From positions 434,001 through 498,000 of the forward strand of contig NZ_VWNC01000001.1 in the NCBI RefSeq assembly GCF_013387455.1: 64,000 nucleotides of DNA. The letters run 5' to 3'. Each line of letters starts with the position of its first letter. Within the stretch, counting starts at the first letter, position 1. The position numbers and the translations under genes were made by a program. Shown in pieces: positions 35,357 through 43,412 of this stretch. The notes below the pieces were generated by a model that did not search any database, was not told the origin of the DNA, and saw nothing but the letters and a program-made list of their open reading frames with translations. This DNA comes from Mariprofundus sp. NF (GTDB taxonomy: Bacteria > Pseudomonadota > Zetaproteobacteria > Mariprofundales > Mariprofundaceae).

Positions 35357-35382
35357 CTTCGTGCTCTTCGCGTCCTTCGTGG
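35357..35382 (+). repeat. Right inverted repeat flanking the GxxExxY gene
   Basis: The segment ends in GTCCTTCGTGG, the exact reverse complement of the first 11 bases of the left repeat at 34861. It ends 13 bases before the hisC ATG, so it now forms the leader of hisC. Confidence 0.8.
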
Positions 35383-35395
35383 TAATTAAAAGATT

Positions 35396-36502
35396 ATGAC
35401 TATTAACTGGTTGGCACGGGCTGTGCCGCAAACTTCCGGGTTGTATCCCTATGTGCCGGGTAAACCGGTGGAGACACTGCTGCGCGAAAAGGGACTCTCC
35501 CACGCGGTGAAACTGGCTTCCAATGAAAATCCCTATGGCCCCTCTCCCAAGGCTGTCATTGCTATGCAAAATGCCGCGGCAGGTGTGAACCGCTATCCCG
35601 ATGGTGATGCCAACGTTTTGAAAGAGGCGCTGGCAGCATTTCACCATGTGAACCGTAATCGGTTTCTGATCGGTAATGGCTCCAATGAAGTGCTGGATAT
35701 TCTGATCCGTACCTTTGCCGGTGCCGGTGATGAGGTGATCTTCTCCAGTCGCGGTTTTATCGTTTATGCACTGGCGACGCAGGCGGCAGGTGCCACATTG
35801 GTCTCTGTGCCCGAGGCAGATGGCCTGAGCCACGATCTGGATGCTATGGCTGCCGCAGTGAGTGAGAAGACCAAGGTGGTCTGTGTTGCCAATCCGAACA
35901 ATCCAACCGGCACCCTGCATGGCAACAGCGCACTGCAGGCATTTCTCGATAAGTTGCCACGAGATGTGGTGGTGATTATTGATGAGGCCTATTACGAGTT
36001 CGTTGCCGAAACACAGGGTGATTCGGTGCATGAGCTTTCGCATCCGGGACTGGTGATCAGTCGCACCTTCTCCAAAGCCTACGGGCTGGCAGGATGTCGG
36101 GTCGGATATGCCATTGCTGATGCCCAGATCGTGGCACTGGCCAACCGTTACCGTGAACCATTTAATCTTAATCTGCTGGCTCAGGTTGCAGCTGTAGCAG
36201 CACTGGATGATCGTGACTGGGTGATGGCACGCGTGGCAGATAACAATAGCGAGAGAAAGCGGCTGGAGTCTGCCCTTGATGCATTGGGGCTGCTTGGGGG
36301 CCGCTGTTTCGGCAACTTTGTACTGCTGCAGCACAGTCAATGCGCTGAAATTTTGCGCAGACTGGAAGATAGAGGCATCATCCCACGCCCGCTGGCACCT
36401 TATGGTATGGCGGATTATCTGCGCATCTCGGTAGGCAGCGCAGAAGAGAATAGCGAATTCCTGCAGGCACTGAATGCCATTCTTGCAGAGATTCAGGAGT
36501 AG
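35396..36502 (+). CDS. hisC: Histidinol-phosphate/aromatic aminotransferase
   Basis: A 368-residue fold-type I PLP aminotransferase. S-N-E-N-P-Y-G-P-S-P, A-N-P-N-N-P-T-G-T, I-I-D-E-A-Y-Y-E-F and the Schiff-base lysine motif T-F-S-K-A-Y-G-L-A-G (K227) define HisC. In this cluster, between pheA and tyrA, it likely also transaminates phenylpyruvate/4-hydroxyphenylpyruvate or arogenate precursors, as in pseudomonads. No good ribosome binding site precedes ATG 35396: the leader is the right inverted repeat of the GxxExxY element followed by an A-rich stretch. Confidence 0.93.
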   Translation: MTINWLARAVPQTSGLYPYVPGKPVETLLREKGLSHAVKLASNENPYGPSPKAVIAMQNAAAGVNRYPDGDANVLKEALAAFHHVNRNRFLIGNGSNEVLDILIRTFAGAGDEVIFSSRGFIVYALATQAAGATLVSVPEADGLSHDLDAMAAAVSEKTKVVCVANPNNPTGTLHGNSALQAFLDKLPRDVVVIIDEAYYEFVAETQGDSVHELSHPGLVISRTFSKAYGLAGCRVGYAIADAQIVALANRYREPFNLNLLAQVAAVAALDDRDWVMARVADNNSERKRLESALDALGLLGGRCFGNFVLLQHSQCAEILRRLEDRGIIPRPLAPYGMADYLRISVGSAEENSEFLQALNAILAEIQE

Positions 36503-36505
36503 TTT

Positions 36506-37402
36506 GTGTCCCATGCTGAAAAGCCATTGATTGGTCATCTTGTTATTATCGGCGTCGGTCTTATCGGCGGCTCGGTGAGTCTTGCCCTGAAAAGAGCGGG
36601 TATCGTCGGTCGTGTTACCGGTGTTGGCCGTAGTCGCGACAATCTGGAGCTGGCTCAGAAGCTCGGCATCATCGATGCCTGGAGCCACGATATATGTGAG
36701 GCAGTGCGTGATGCCGATGTTGTGCTGCTGGCTGTGCCGATGAATGCCTATGCCTCGGTTTTCTCTGCCATGGCCGATAGCCTGCCAGCATCAGCTGTGG
36801 TTACCGATGCCGGAAGCACCAAACAGACAGCTATAACCGCTGCCCATCAATGCCTGCCAAAACCTGAGCGTTTTATCGCGGCCCACCCGATTGCCGGAAC
36901 CGAGCAGTCCGGTGCCGGTGCCGCTTTTGCCGAACTGTTTGATAAACGATTGACTGTGATTACACCAGAGCAGGGTTCTGATACAGCTGCATTGGCACTG
37001 GTTCAACAGCTTTGGGAGCAGACAGGTAGCCGGGTGGTCACCATGGATGCAGCAGAGCATGATGATTTTCTCGCTTCGGTCAGCCATCTGCCGCATCTGG
37101 CAGCATTTGCGCTGGTCAATGCTGTCAGCAGGCAGAAGTCTGACGGGCATGACCCGTTCTGTTTTGCGGCAGGAGGGTTCCGTGATTTTACCCGTATCGC
37201 CTCATCCTCACCTGAGATGTGGCGCGATATTGCCCTGAGTAACCGTGATGCACTGCTCGGGCAGCTGGATGCCTTTCAGCAGGAGTTAGATGGATTGCGT
37301 GAAGCGCTGTTGGCTGATGATGCTGAGCGACTATTGAAAGAGTTTGCTGCGGCCAGAGAAGCACGTGAAACGTGGCTGGCCAAACATGGAGAAGGTTTAT
37401 AA
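36506..37402 (+). CDS. tyrA: Prephenate/arogenate dehydrogenase
   Basis: A 298-residue NAD(P)-dependent enzyme of tyrosine synthesis. The N-terminal dinucleotide motif I-I-G-V-G-L-I-G-G-S is at residues 13-22; D-A-G-S-T-K, F-I-A-A-H-P-I-A-G-T-E and D-D-F-L-A-S-V-S-H-L-P-H carry the catalytic His region. GTG 36506 has AGGAG about 6 bases upstream, which overlaps the hisC stop. No ACT or chorismate mutase fusion is present. Confidence 0.93.
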   Translation: MSHAEKPLIGHLVIIGVGLIGGSVSLALKRAGIVGRVTGVGRSRDNLELAQKLGIIDAWSHDICEAVRDADVVLLAVPMNAYASVFSAMADSLPASAVVTDAGSTKQTAITAAHQCLPKPERFIAAHPIAGTEQSGAGAAFAELFDKRLTVITPEQGSDTAALALVQQLWEQTGSRVVTMDAAEHDDFLASVSHLPHLAAFALVNAVSRQKSDGHDPFCFAAGGFRDFTRIASSSPEMWRDIALSNRDALLGQLDAFQQELDGLREALLADDAERLLKEFAAAREARETWLAKHGEGL

Positions 37403-38745
37403 TGGAGATCGGTGGAACACTGATTGCAGGGCCTGCCAAAGGGCCACTGAAAGGGGATATTGTTGTTCCCGGAGATAAATCGATGTCACATCGCTCGGTG
37501 ATGCTCGCATCGCTTGCTGATGGCGTCACCGAGATTCACGGCTTTCTACCCGGCGATGATAATGTGGCTACTGCCCAGATGTTTATCGATATGGGTGTGA
37601 AGATTGAGTGGCTGAACAGTGAGAAAACTGCACTGCGTCTGTTTGGTGTGGGGCTGCACGGATTGCAAAAACCTGAGAAGATGCTTGATGCTGGCAATGC
37701 CGGCACCTGTGTGCGCCTGATGACCGGTATTCTGGCTGGCCAGAATTTTGAGAGCACCGTGACCGGTGATGCCAGCCTCTGCAAACGCCCGATGCAGCGC
37801 GTGGCTGATCCCGTACGCAAGATGGGCGCAACAGTCACAGGCAAAGATGGTGGCAATCTGCTGCCGATCACTATCTCCGGAGGCAAGCTGAAGGCGATTC
37901 ACCATGTTTCCGAGGTGGCCAGTGCACAGGTGAAGTCGTGTGTGCTGTTGGCGGGCCTCTATGCCGATGGCGTAACCTATGTGAATGAACCGAAACCGAC
38001 GCGTGATCATACCGAGCGTATGCTGCCGTTGTTTGGACAGCCGGTGGATGTGGCCTTGGATGGCACCATCTCAATTTTTCCCAATAACAGACTGACTGCC
38101 CCTGAGGGCGTGGTCGATATCCCTGCTGACCCGTCATCGGCCTGTTTCTTCGCCGTGGCGGCAAGTCTTGTTGAGGGATCGGATGTGACGCTGAAATCGA
38201 TTGGTATCAACCCGCGTCGTGATGGCTGGCGACGGGTGATGGCGGATATGGGTGCTGATCTATCGCTTGAGAATGAGGCGAATGTGGGTGAAGAGCCGGT
38301 TGCTGATGTGCGTGTTCGCTCCGGTGGGCTGCACGGTATGCATGTGGATGCCAATGATGTGCCGGATGCGATTGATGAGTTTCCGGTGATTTTTGCTGCG
38401 GCGGCACTGGCCGATGGTAAGTTTGTGCTTGAAGATGCTGAAGAGTTAAGGGTGAAAGAGTCTGATCGCATCTCCGCCATGGCCAATGCCCTGACTGCTG
38501 CCGGTGCTGATCTCGATGAGCAGCCTGATGGCGTAATCATTCGCGGCCTGAGCAGTCTTAAAGGCGGTGCTGATGTGGATGCGCTGGGAGATCACCGCAT
38601 TGCCATGGCGATGGCCGTGGCGGCACAGCGGGCTGAGGGTGAGATTCGCATCCACAATGCGGCGGCGATCGCTACCAGTTTCCCCAATTTTGTAGCACTG
38701 GCTCAGAGCATTGGCATGAACGTGCGCTGGCAGGATGAGGTTTAA
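37402..38745 (+). CDS. aroA: 3-phosphoshikimate 1-carboxyvinyltransferase (EPSP synthase)
   Basis: A 447-residue EPSP synthase of the shikimate pathway. G-D-K-S-M-S-H-R-S near the start, L-D-A-G-N-A-G-T-C-V-R-L-M-T-G, D-A-S-L-C-K-R-P-M, E-P-K-P-T-R-D-H-T-E and R-V-K-E-S-D-R are the family signatures. L-D-A-G-N-A-G-T is close to the G-N-A-G-T-A/S class motif, with A before the T, as in class II-like enzymes. ATG 37402 overlaps the tyrA stop by one base (TAATG). An in-frame ATG at 37372 is rejected because it lies within tyrA. Confidence 0.95.
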   Translation: MEIGGTLIAGPAKGPLKGDIVVPGDKSMSHRSVMLASLADGVTEIHGFLPGDDNVATAQMFIDMGVKIEWLNSEKTALRLFGVGLHGLQKPEKMLDAGNAGTCVRLMTGILAGQNFESTVTGDASLCKRPMQRVADPVRKMGATVTGKDGGNLLPITISGGKLKAIHHVSEVASAQVKSCVLLAGLYADGVTYVNEPKPTRDHTERMLPLFGQPVDVALDGTISIFPNNRLTAPEGVVDIPADPSSACFFAVAASLVEGSDVTLKSIGINPRRDGWRRVMADMGADLSLENEANVGEEPVADVRVRSGGLHGMHVDANDVPDAIDEFPVIFAAAALADGKFVLEDAEELRVKESDRISAMANALTAAGADLDEQPDGVIIRGLSSLKGGADVDALGDHRIAMAMAVAAQRAEGEIRIHNAAAIATSFPNFVALAQSIGMNVRWQDEV

Positions 38746-38748
38746 AGC

Positions 38749-39435
38749 GTGAGCCAGTGGCAATTGATACCGGGTCTGCAGCTTGCCCTTGATGGACCGT
38801 CGGGTTCAGGCAAAGGTACGGTTGCCAAAATGGTGGCTGAAGAGCTCGGCTTGCCGGTGCTTGATACCGGACTACTCTATCGCCTGATTGGTGGCCTTGC
38901 ACTGCAGCGCACTGTTGCGCTGGATGATGAGCAGGCGCTGGTGGCATTGGTGGAAGAGATGCTGCAAAAGGTGGCGTGGACGGTAGATGGCATCTCTTTT
39001 GATGGTGAGAACTGGACTGGTCGCCTGCGCAGTGAAGCGGTTGGTAATGCGGCTTCAACGGTGGCAGCTCTGCAGCCGGTACGTGATTTGCTGCTCGGGT
39101 TGCAGCGGAAAATCGCCGAATCCGGTTGTGTGATGGACGGGCGAGACGTGGGTACGGTTGTACTTCCCAATGCACAGGCGAAGTTCTTTTTGACCGCTTC
39201 TGTGCGTGAGCGGGCGCGGCGGCGCTGGGCACAATTGAAAGATGATGGTGGAAGCTCTCTTGAGGCGGTGATTGATGAGCTTAAAGTGCGTGACCAACGC
39301 GATAGAGAGCGTCAGCATGCACCACTTAGGCAGGCTGATGATGCGATTGTCATCGACTCGACAACCATGCGGGTGGATGAGGTGGTAGATCGGATGCTGG
39401 GGGTTCTGGAGCGGCGAGGTTTGATCCGCTCCTGA
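38749..39435 (+). CDS. cmk: Cytidylate kinase
   Basis: A 228-residue nucleoside monophosphate kinase that phosphorylates CMP and dCMP. The P-loop is D-G-P-S-G-S-G-K-G-T (residues 15-24); L-D-T-G-L-L-Y-R, M-D-G-R-D-V-G-T-V and R-D-Q-R-D-R-E-R form the NMP-binding and LID parts. GTG 38749 is 3 bases after aroA. It precedes rpsA as in many proteobacteria. Confidence 0.94.
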   Translation: MSQWQLIPGLQLALDGPSGSGKGTVAKMVAEELGLPVLDTGLLYRLIGGLALQRTVALDDEQALVALVEEMLQKVAWTVDGISFDGENWTGRLRSEAVGNAASTVAALQPVRDLLLGLQRKIAESGCVMDGRDVGTVVLPNAQAKFFLTASVRERARRRWAQLKDDGGSSLEAVIDELKVRDQRDRERQHAPLRQADDAIVIDSTTMRVDEVVDRMLGVLERRGLIRS

Positions 39436-39498
39436 AATGGAAAACGAACACAATACTGAATAACAATTCGAATGAATTGAACTAGGATGGATAACGAC

Positions 39499-41322
39499 AT
39501 GAGTGAAGCCAAAACATTGGAAGTAGCAGCTGAAGTAGCTGAAGTAGCTGAAGTAGCTGAAGTAGCTGAAGTAGCTGAAGTAGCTGAAGTGGCTGAAGTG
39601 GCTGAAGTGGCTGAAGTGGCTGAAGTGGCTGAAGTGGCTGAAGATGAAAATGAAGAAGAGTCATTCAAGCAGATGTTTGAGGCTTCACTGAAAGAGCATC
39701 CTGAGGTTCGCCGTGGTGAGATGGTCAACGGCATGGTCGTAAGCATCAATTCTGATGCTGTGATTATGGATGTGGGGGCCAAGAATGAAGGTTCGATTCC
39801 GTTAGCTGAATTTTCCGAGGCTGGTCTGGAACTGCCTGCCGTTGGCGATATGATCAACGCCATGGTGCAGTCGGCTAGTGGTTCAGCTGGTGTAAAACTC
39901 TCCGTGCTCTCGGCAAGAAAGATCGAAGCATGGGTTGCAATTGAAGCGGCAGCAGCCAGTGGTGAAGCGATCGATGCAGTGATTACTGCCGAGATAAAAG
40001 GTGGCTTCCGTGTTAATCTGAACGGCCTCTCTGCATTCATGCCGCGCTCCGAAGCTGATACCGATATGCATGTTAATTCCGAAGCACTTGTGGGTCAGGC
40101 TTGTAAAGTCGCTGTACTTGAGGCTCGTCGTAAACCTGAGAATGTTGTGGTCTCCCGCAAGAAGCCGATGGCTGTTGAGGTTGAAGCACAGCGTGAGAAG
40201 TTTTTCGAAGGCAAAGCGGTTGGTGACAAGCTCTCCGGTGTTGTTCGTCGAATGACCGATTTTGGTGCATTTATTGATCTGGGTGGCGTTGATGCGCTGC
40301 TGCATGTCTCTGATATATCATGGCGTCGTATCCAGAAACCTTCTGAGATGCTCACTGTTGGCCAGAGTGTAACTGTTGAAATTGTTAAGCTGAATGCCGA
40401 AACCGGTAAAGTATCTGTATCGATGAAAGCGCTGCAGTCTGATCCGTGGGAGAGCGTGGCAAACACCTATGAAACAGGTATGCGCCTGACAGGCACTGTG
40501 CGCCGTCTTCTCGATTTCGGCGCAGTGATCGAACTTGAGCCCGGCATTGAAGGCATGATTCACCGCTCTGAACTGAGCTGGACCAAGAAAGATGTCAAGC
40601 CTGCCCAGGTTCTCGCTGAAGGCGATGTGGTTGATGTGGCAGTACTGGAAGTGGATGCGGATGCACGTCGTATTCGTCTGAGTCTGAAAGCTGTAAGTGA
40701 CAATCCGTGGCAGAGCTGGTTGGCTGATAATCCGATCGGTTCTCATGTAAAGGGTAAGATCAAGAATGTTACCGATTTCGGTTTCTTTGTGCCGGTGGGC
40801 TCTGATCTTGATGGTCTGGTACATATGGAGAATCTCTCTTGGGAGAAACGTGGTTCCGAGGCGCTGGCGGATTTCAGTAAAGGTCAGGAAGTCGAGTGTG
40901 TTGTGTTGGGTGTGGATGTTGAGAAGCAGCGTATTGCGCTGGGTATCAAACAGCTCTCAAGTGATCCTTTTGAGCTCTTCCTTGAAAATGTAAAACGTGG
41001 TGACAGCGTCAATGGTAAAGTCCTTGAGATTAAACCAAGCGGTGCGGTTATATCACTAACCGAGCATGTGACTGCATACCTGCCCAAGCGTGAAATCCCG
41101 CGTGATCATGCAGAGCTGAAAGAGGGAAGTGAGATCGAGGCGAAAGTGATTGAAGTCAATCGCAAACGCAGGCAGGTGGATCTCTCCATCAGTCAGCAGA
41201 TTCGTGATGAAGAGCGTGACGCCATGCGCAACTATTCACAACAGGCTGCCAGCAACTCAGCACCTTCAGCGCTGGCGCTGGAGCTGCAGCGTAAACTGTT
41301 GGGTAAAATTGACACAAAATAA
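39499..41322 (+). CDS. rpsA: 30S ribosomal protein S1 with N-terminal AEV repeat extension
   Basis: A protein of about 607 residues with six S1 (OB-fold) domains, recognisable by G-M-V-V-S-I-N-S-D, A-V-I-T-A-E-I-K-G-G-F, G-V-V-R-R-M-T-D-F-G-A-F, G-T-V-R-R-L-L-D-F-G-A-V, G-K-I-K-N-V-T-D-F-G-F-F and G-K-V-L-E-I-K-P-S-G. S1 binds mRNA on the 30S subunit. The N-terminus carries twelve tandem Ala-Glu-Val units (39529-39636) and an acidic D-E-N-E-E-E before domain 1, making it about 50 residues longer than usual. The start may be ATG 39487 or 39499; 39499 is preferred because AGGA at 39484-39487 would be too close to the first. Confidence 0.95.
   Translation: MSEAKTLEVAAEVAEVAEVAEVAEVAEVAEVAEVAEVAEVAEVAEVAEDENEEESFKQMFEASLKEHPEVRRGEMVNGMVVSINSDAVIMDVGAKNEGSIPLAEFSEAGLELPAVGDMINAMVQSASGSAGVKLSVLSARKIEAWVAIEAAAASGEAIDAVITAEIKGGFRVNLNGLSAFMPRSEADTDMHVNSEALVGQACKVAVLEARRKPENVVVSRKKPMAVEVEAQREKFFEGKAVGDKLSGVVRRMTDFGAFIDLGGVDALLHVSDISWRRIQKPSEMLTVGQSVTVEIVKLNAETGKVSVSMKALQSDPWESVANTYETGMRLTGTVRRLLDFGAVIELEPGIEGMIHRSELSWTKKDVKPAQVLAEGDVVDVAVLEVDADARRIRLSLKAVSDNPWQSWLADNPIGSHVKGKIKNVTDFGFFVPVGSDLDGLVHMENLSWEKRGSEALADFSKGQEVECVVLGVDVEKQRIALGIKQLSSDPFELFLENVKRGDSVNGKVLEIKPSGAVISLTEHVTAYLPKREIPRDHAELKEGSEIEAKVIEVNRKRRQVDLSISQQIRDEERDAMRNYSQQAASNSAPSALALELQRKLLGKIDTK
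39529..39636 (+). repeat. 9-bp tandem repeat, twelve units, encoding Ala-Glu-Val in S1
   Basis: The unit GCTGAAGTN occurs twelve times in a row and in frame. The first six units end in GTA and the last six in GTG, so the array grew from two variant units. A partial GCTGAA follows. Each unit adds one A-E-V tripeptide. Confidence 0.97.
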
Positions 41323-41358
41323 GATTGGGGGCCTGCTAACACTAATTTAGGTACTGGC

Positions 41359-41458
41359 GCTGCTGCTCCAAATGAGGCCAATCAAGGCGCGAGGAATGAA
41401 GTTTGGTGATTCCAAATGAATTCTGAGCAACGCTGAGTGGCCTCATTTGAAGCGCAGC
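41359..41458 (+). repeat. Imperfect inverted repeat, possible MITE or structured RNA element
   Basis: The left arm (41359-41380) contains AAATGAGGCCA, matched exactly by TGGCCTCATTT in the right arm (41438-41458). With one mismatch and one small gap the pairing extends to about 21 bases through GCTGC-type sequence. The 57-base interior also has partial self-complementarity. A short GCCT...AGGC stem and a T6 run follow (to about 41481), which could end rpsA transcription. Confidence 0.7.
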
Positions 41459-41611
41459 CTTTCAGGATAGGCCATTTTTTCCGTCCTGCTGCGTTATTGC
41501 AGGCTTATGTGCACCAAGCACACAGCGCCTGCTCTGCCTTGCAGGGACACAAAAAATGACCGTATCGCCAGCATCAAAATTAGTTTTAACAGGCCCAGAC
41601 AAAAGCGAAAC

Positions 41612-41639
41612 TTGCGAATCGCGATTGATCTCTTATGCT
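41612..41639 (+). promoter_or_regulatory. Candidate sigma70 promoter for ihfB
   Basis: TTGCGA (41612-41617) and TATGCT (41634-41639) are separated by 16 bases; each matches the consensus at four of six positions. It lies 24 bases before the ihfB ATG and downstream of the rpsA-ihfB repeat. Confidence 0.35.
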
Positions 41640-41662
41640 CATGGGTTCAATTGGAGGGTGTT

Positions 41663-41947
41663 ATGACGAAATCGGAACTGGTAGAGATTATTGCTGAGAA
41701 GCAGGGCGGTATAACACGTCGTGAAGCTGAGGTGGTGGTCAATACCATTCTGTCGGTCATTGGTGATGCGCTGGCCACAGGTGGTCATGTAGAGCTGCGC
41801 GGTTTTGGCAGCTTCTCCACCAAGCAGCGTAATGCCCGACTGGGCCGCAATCCGAAAACCGGTGATTCAGTCGTCGTGCCCGCCAAAACAGTACCCCACT
41901 TCAAACCGGGTAAAGAGCTGCGTGAGCGTGTCGGAAGCGCTGCCTGA
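41663..41947 (+). CDS. ihfB: Integration host factor subunit beta
   Basis: A 94-residue DNABII protein. M-T-K-S-E-L-V-E-I-I-A, G-H-V-E-L-R-G-F-G-S-F and the DNA-intercalating arm R-N-A-R-L-G-R-N-P-K-T-G-D with P-H-F-K-P-G-K-E-L-R match IhfB closely. With IHF alpha it bends DNA in recombination and transcription. ATG 41663 follows a GGAGG ribosome binding site (spacing about 5). The location after rpsA is the usual proteobacterial one. Confidence 0.95.
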   Translation: MTKSELVEIIAEKQGGITRREAEVVVNTILSVIGDALATGGHVELRGFGSFSTKQRNARLGRNPKTGDSVVVPAKTVPHFKPGKELRERVGSAA

Positions 41948-41964
41948 GGATTGATCGCTTAACC

Positions 41965-42276
41965 ATGCAGAGCCTTAACTCTGTAAACTGGATCAACGTC
42001 CTGCTGGTGATCGTGCTGACATCGTTTGCAACGATGTTTGCCATGGCTAATCTGACGCCGATTCAGCTTCACTTCCTCGGGGTCAGTAGTGGCTCTGTTC
42101 CACTCTATATCCCTGTCTTTACTGCTTTCATGCTTGGCTTCTTTGGCGGCGTGCTGGCGCTGACCTTTTCACGACGCAAACATAAACATGAGATATCCAG
42201 GCTTAAGCAGGAGAATGAGCGCCTGCAGCGTGAAGTGGATAATCTGCGGAATATCCCGCTGCAAGACGACGTATGA
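41965..42276 (+). CDS. lapA: LapA-like (DUF1049) inner-membrane protein
   Basis: A 103-residue protein. Two hydrophobic helices lie at about residues 10-30 and 48-70 and a charged coiled-coil tail at 75-103 (E-I-S-R-L-K-Q-E-N-E-R-L-Q-R-E). This is the DUF1049/LapA layout. In E. coli LapA is made with LapB, which controls LpxC turnover and lipopolysaccharide synthesis. It overlaps the lapB start as ATGA. Confidence 0.85.
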   Translation: MQSLNSVNWINVLLVIVLTSFATMFAMANLTPIQLHFLGVSSGSVPLYIPVFTAFMLGFFGGVLALTFSRRKHKHEISRLKQENERLQREVDNLRNIPLQDDV

Positions 42277-43412
42277 ATACACTGCTGTTAGCCATTACCG
42301 CCATTGCGCTGGTGGTGCTGGTGGCGCTGGTGCTGCGGCCGCTACAGGAGCAGGAGCAGCCTGAACCTGAAGAGGATGAGCGTATCTCGCCACTGCTGCG
42401 CGGCATCAATTATCTTCTCTCCGATGAACCCGACCTTGCCCTGCAGGAGATGGTGCAGGTGGCACGACTGCGCTCTGAAGCGGCCGATGTCTATATGGCG
42501 CTCGGTGAGATGTTTCGCTCCAAAGGTGAGATTGGACGTGCGGTTCGTATCCATCAGAATCTGTTGGCACGACCTGATCTGCCGCGCTCCCTGCATCTGC
42601 AAGCGCATCTGGCACTTGCTCTGGATTTCCAGACAGGAGGCTTGCTTGATCGTGCCCTGATGCAGTATCAGAAGGCGCTGGATATTCGCTCTGATCATGC
42701 CGGAGCCCTTGAGGCGAGCCTGAGGATTCGGGAGCAGAGTAGTGAGTGGCTGCTGGCTGAAGAGCTGCTCTCCCGACTTGAACGGGTTCGTAATACCTCC
42801 TATAGCTCACACCGTGCATACCTTTTTTCAGAGATGGCCAGCCAGTGTTGCCAAGACAGAGATCAGGATGGCGCGGCAGAGTATGCAGCCAGAGCGCTGG
42901 AACTTGATTCGGCCTGCGCACCTGCCCGTATGGTTGAGATTGAGCTGGCACTGCAGGCGACTGATGATCAGGCCGCAGAGACGGGTATTCATGCCTTATG
43001 GGAGCACTCCCGCGAACATTTTCCGCTGGTGATATCCCTGCTGCTTGAATATGAAAAATTCTATAAAAAACGCGCTGTCGATCTGTTGCGGGCGTTTAGT
43101 CTGCAGGGCAGAGATGCTGAATTGGTGCTGGCATGGCTGGAAGCGGTGGCCAACAGTTTTTCACGTCAGCAGGCGATAGAGCTCTGTAGTGAGCTGGCCT
43201 TTGTGCCGGGCACACTGCGGGAGTCTCTCAGGCTGCAGGCGTTGATGGGTGAAGAGGCTGATCCACATGCCGAATTTTCGCGGCAGTGGCGTTTGACCGC
43301 CAAGAACTACAGTTGTGAAGAGTGCGGTGTTGAAGTGGTTGCGGTGCGCTGGCAGTGCCCGCAGTGCCATGCATGGGGAACACTGCACCCGAAACAGAAG
43401 GAGAAGGTTTGA
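42273..43412 (+). CDS. lapB: Lipopolysaccharide assembly protein LapB (YciM)
   Basis: A 379-residue protein with one N-terminal membrane helix (residues 3-20), a long series of TPR-like helices in the middle (for example A-D-V-Y-M-A-L-G-E-M-F) and a C-terminal rubredoxin-like zinc ribbon (C-E-E-C, C-P-Q-C near residues 350-370). LapB acts with FtsH to regulate LpxC degradation and so balances lipopolysaccharide with phospholipid. It overlaps pyrF by a TGATG. Confidence 0.9.
   Translation: MNTLLLAITAIALVVLVALVLRPLQEQEQPEPEEDERISPLLRGINYLLSDEPDLALQEMVQVARLRSEAADVYMALGEMFRSKGEIGRAVRIHQNLLARPDLPRSLHLQAHLALALDFQTGGLLDRALMQYQKALDIRSDHAGALEASLRIREQSSEWLLAEELLSRLERVRNTSYSSHRAYLFSEMASQCCQDRDQDGAAEYAARALELDSACAPARMVEIELALQATDDQAAETGIHALWEHSREHFPLVISLLLEYEKFYKKRAVDLLRAFSLQGRDAELVLAWLEAVANSFSRQQAIELCSELAFVPGTLRESLRLQALMGEEADPHAEFSRQWRLTAKNYSCEECGVEVVAVRWQCPQCHAWGTLHPKQKEKV

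Larger units (their letters stand above)
41323..41662 (+). other. Intergenic region between rpsA and ihfB with a structured repeat
   Basis: This 340-base gap contains a large imperfect inverted repeat (41359-41458), a T-rich stretch just after it and a candidate promoter (41612-41639). An in-frame extension of the ihfB reading frame reaches 41507 but shows no protein-like conservation, so it is not called as coding. Confidence 0.7.

Noticed and set aside
35315-36688. 457-residue minus-strand frame over hisC
   Set aside because: Composition is unlike a real protein and it lies entirely opposite hisC, whose motifs are clear.
39529-39636. Short regular repeats as a possible CRISPR array
   Set aside because: The units are 9 bp, without spacers, in frame and translated; this is coding repeat expansion.
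39312-40040. 242-residue minus-strand frame over rpsA with an A-T-S repeat
   Set aside because: It is the antisense of the GCTGAAGTN tandem repeat and of S1 coding sequence; the repeat keeps other frames open by chance.
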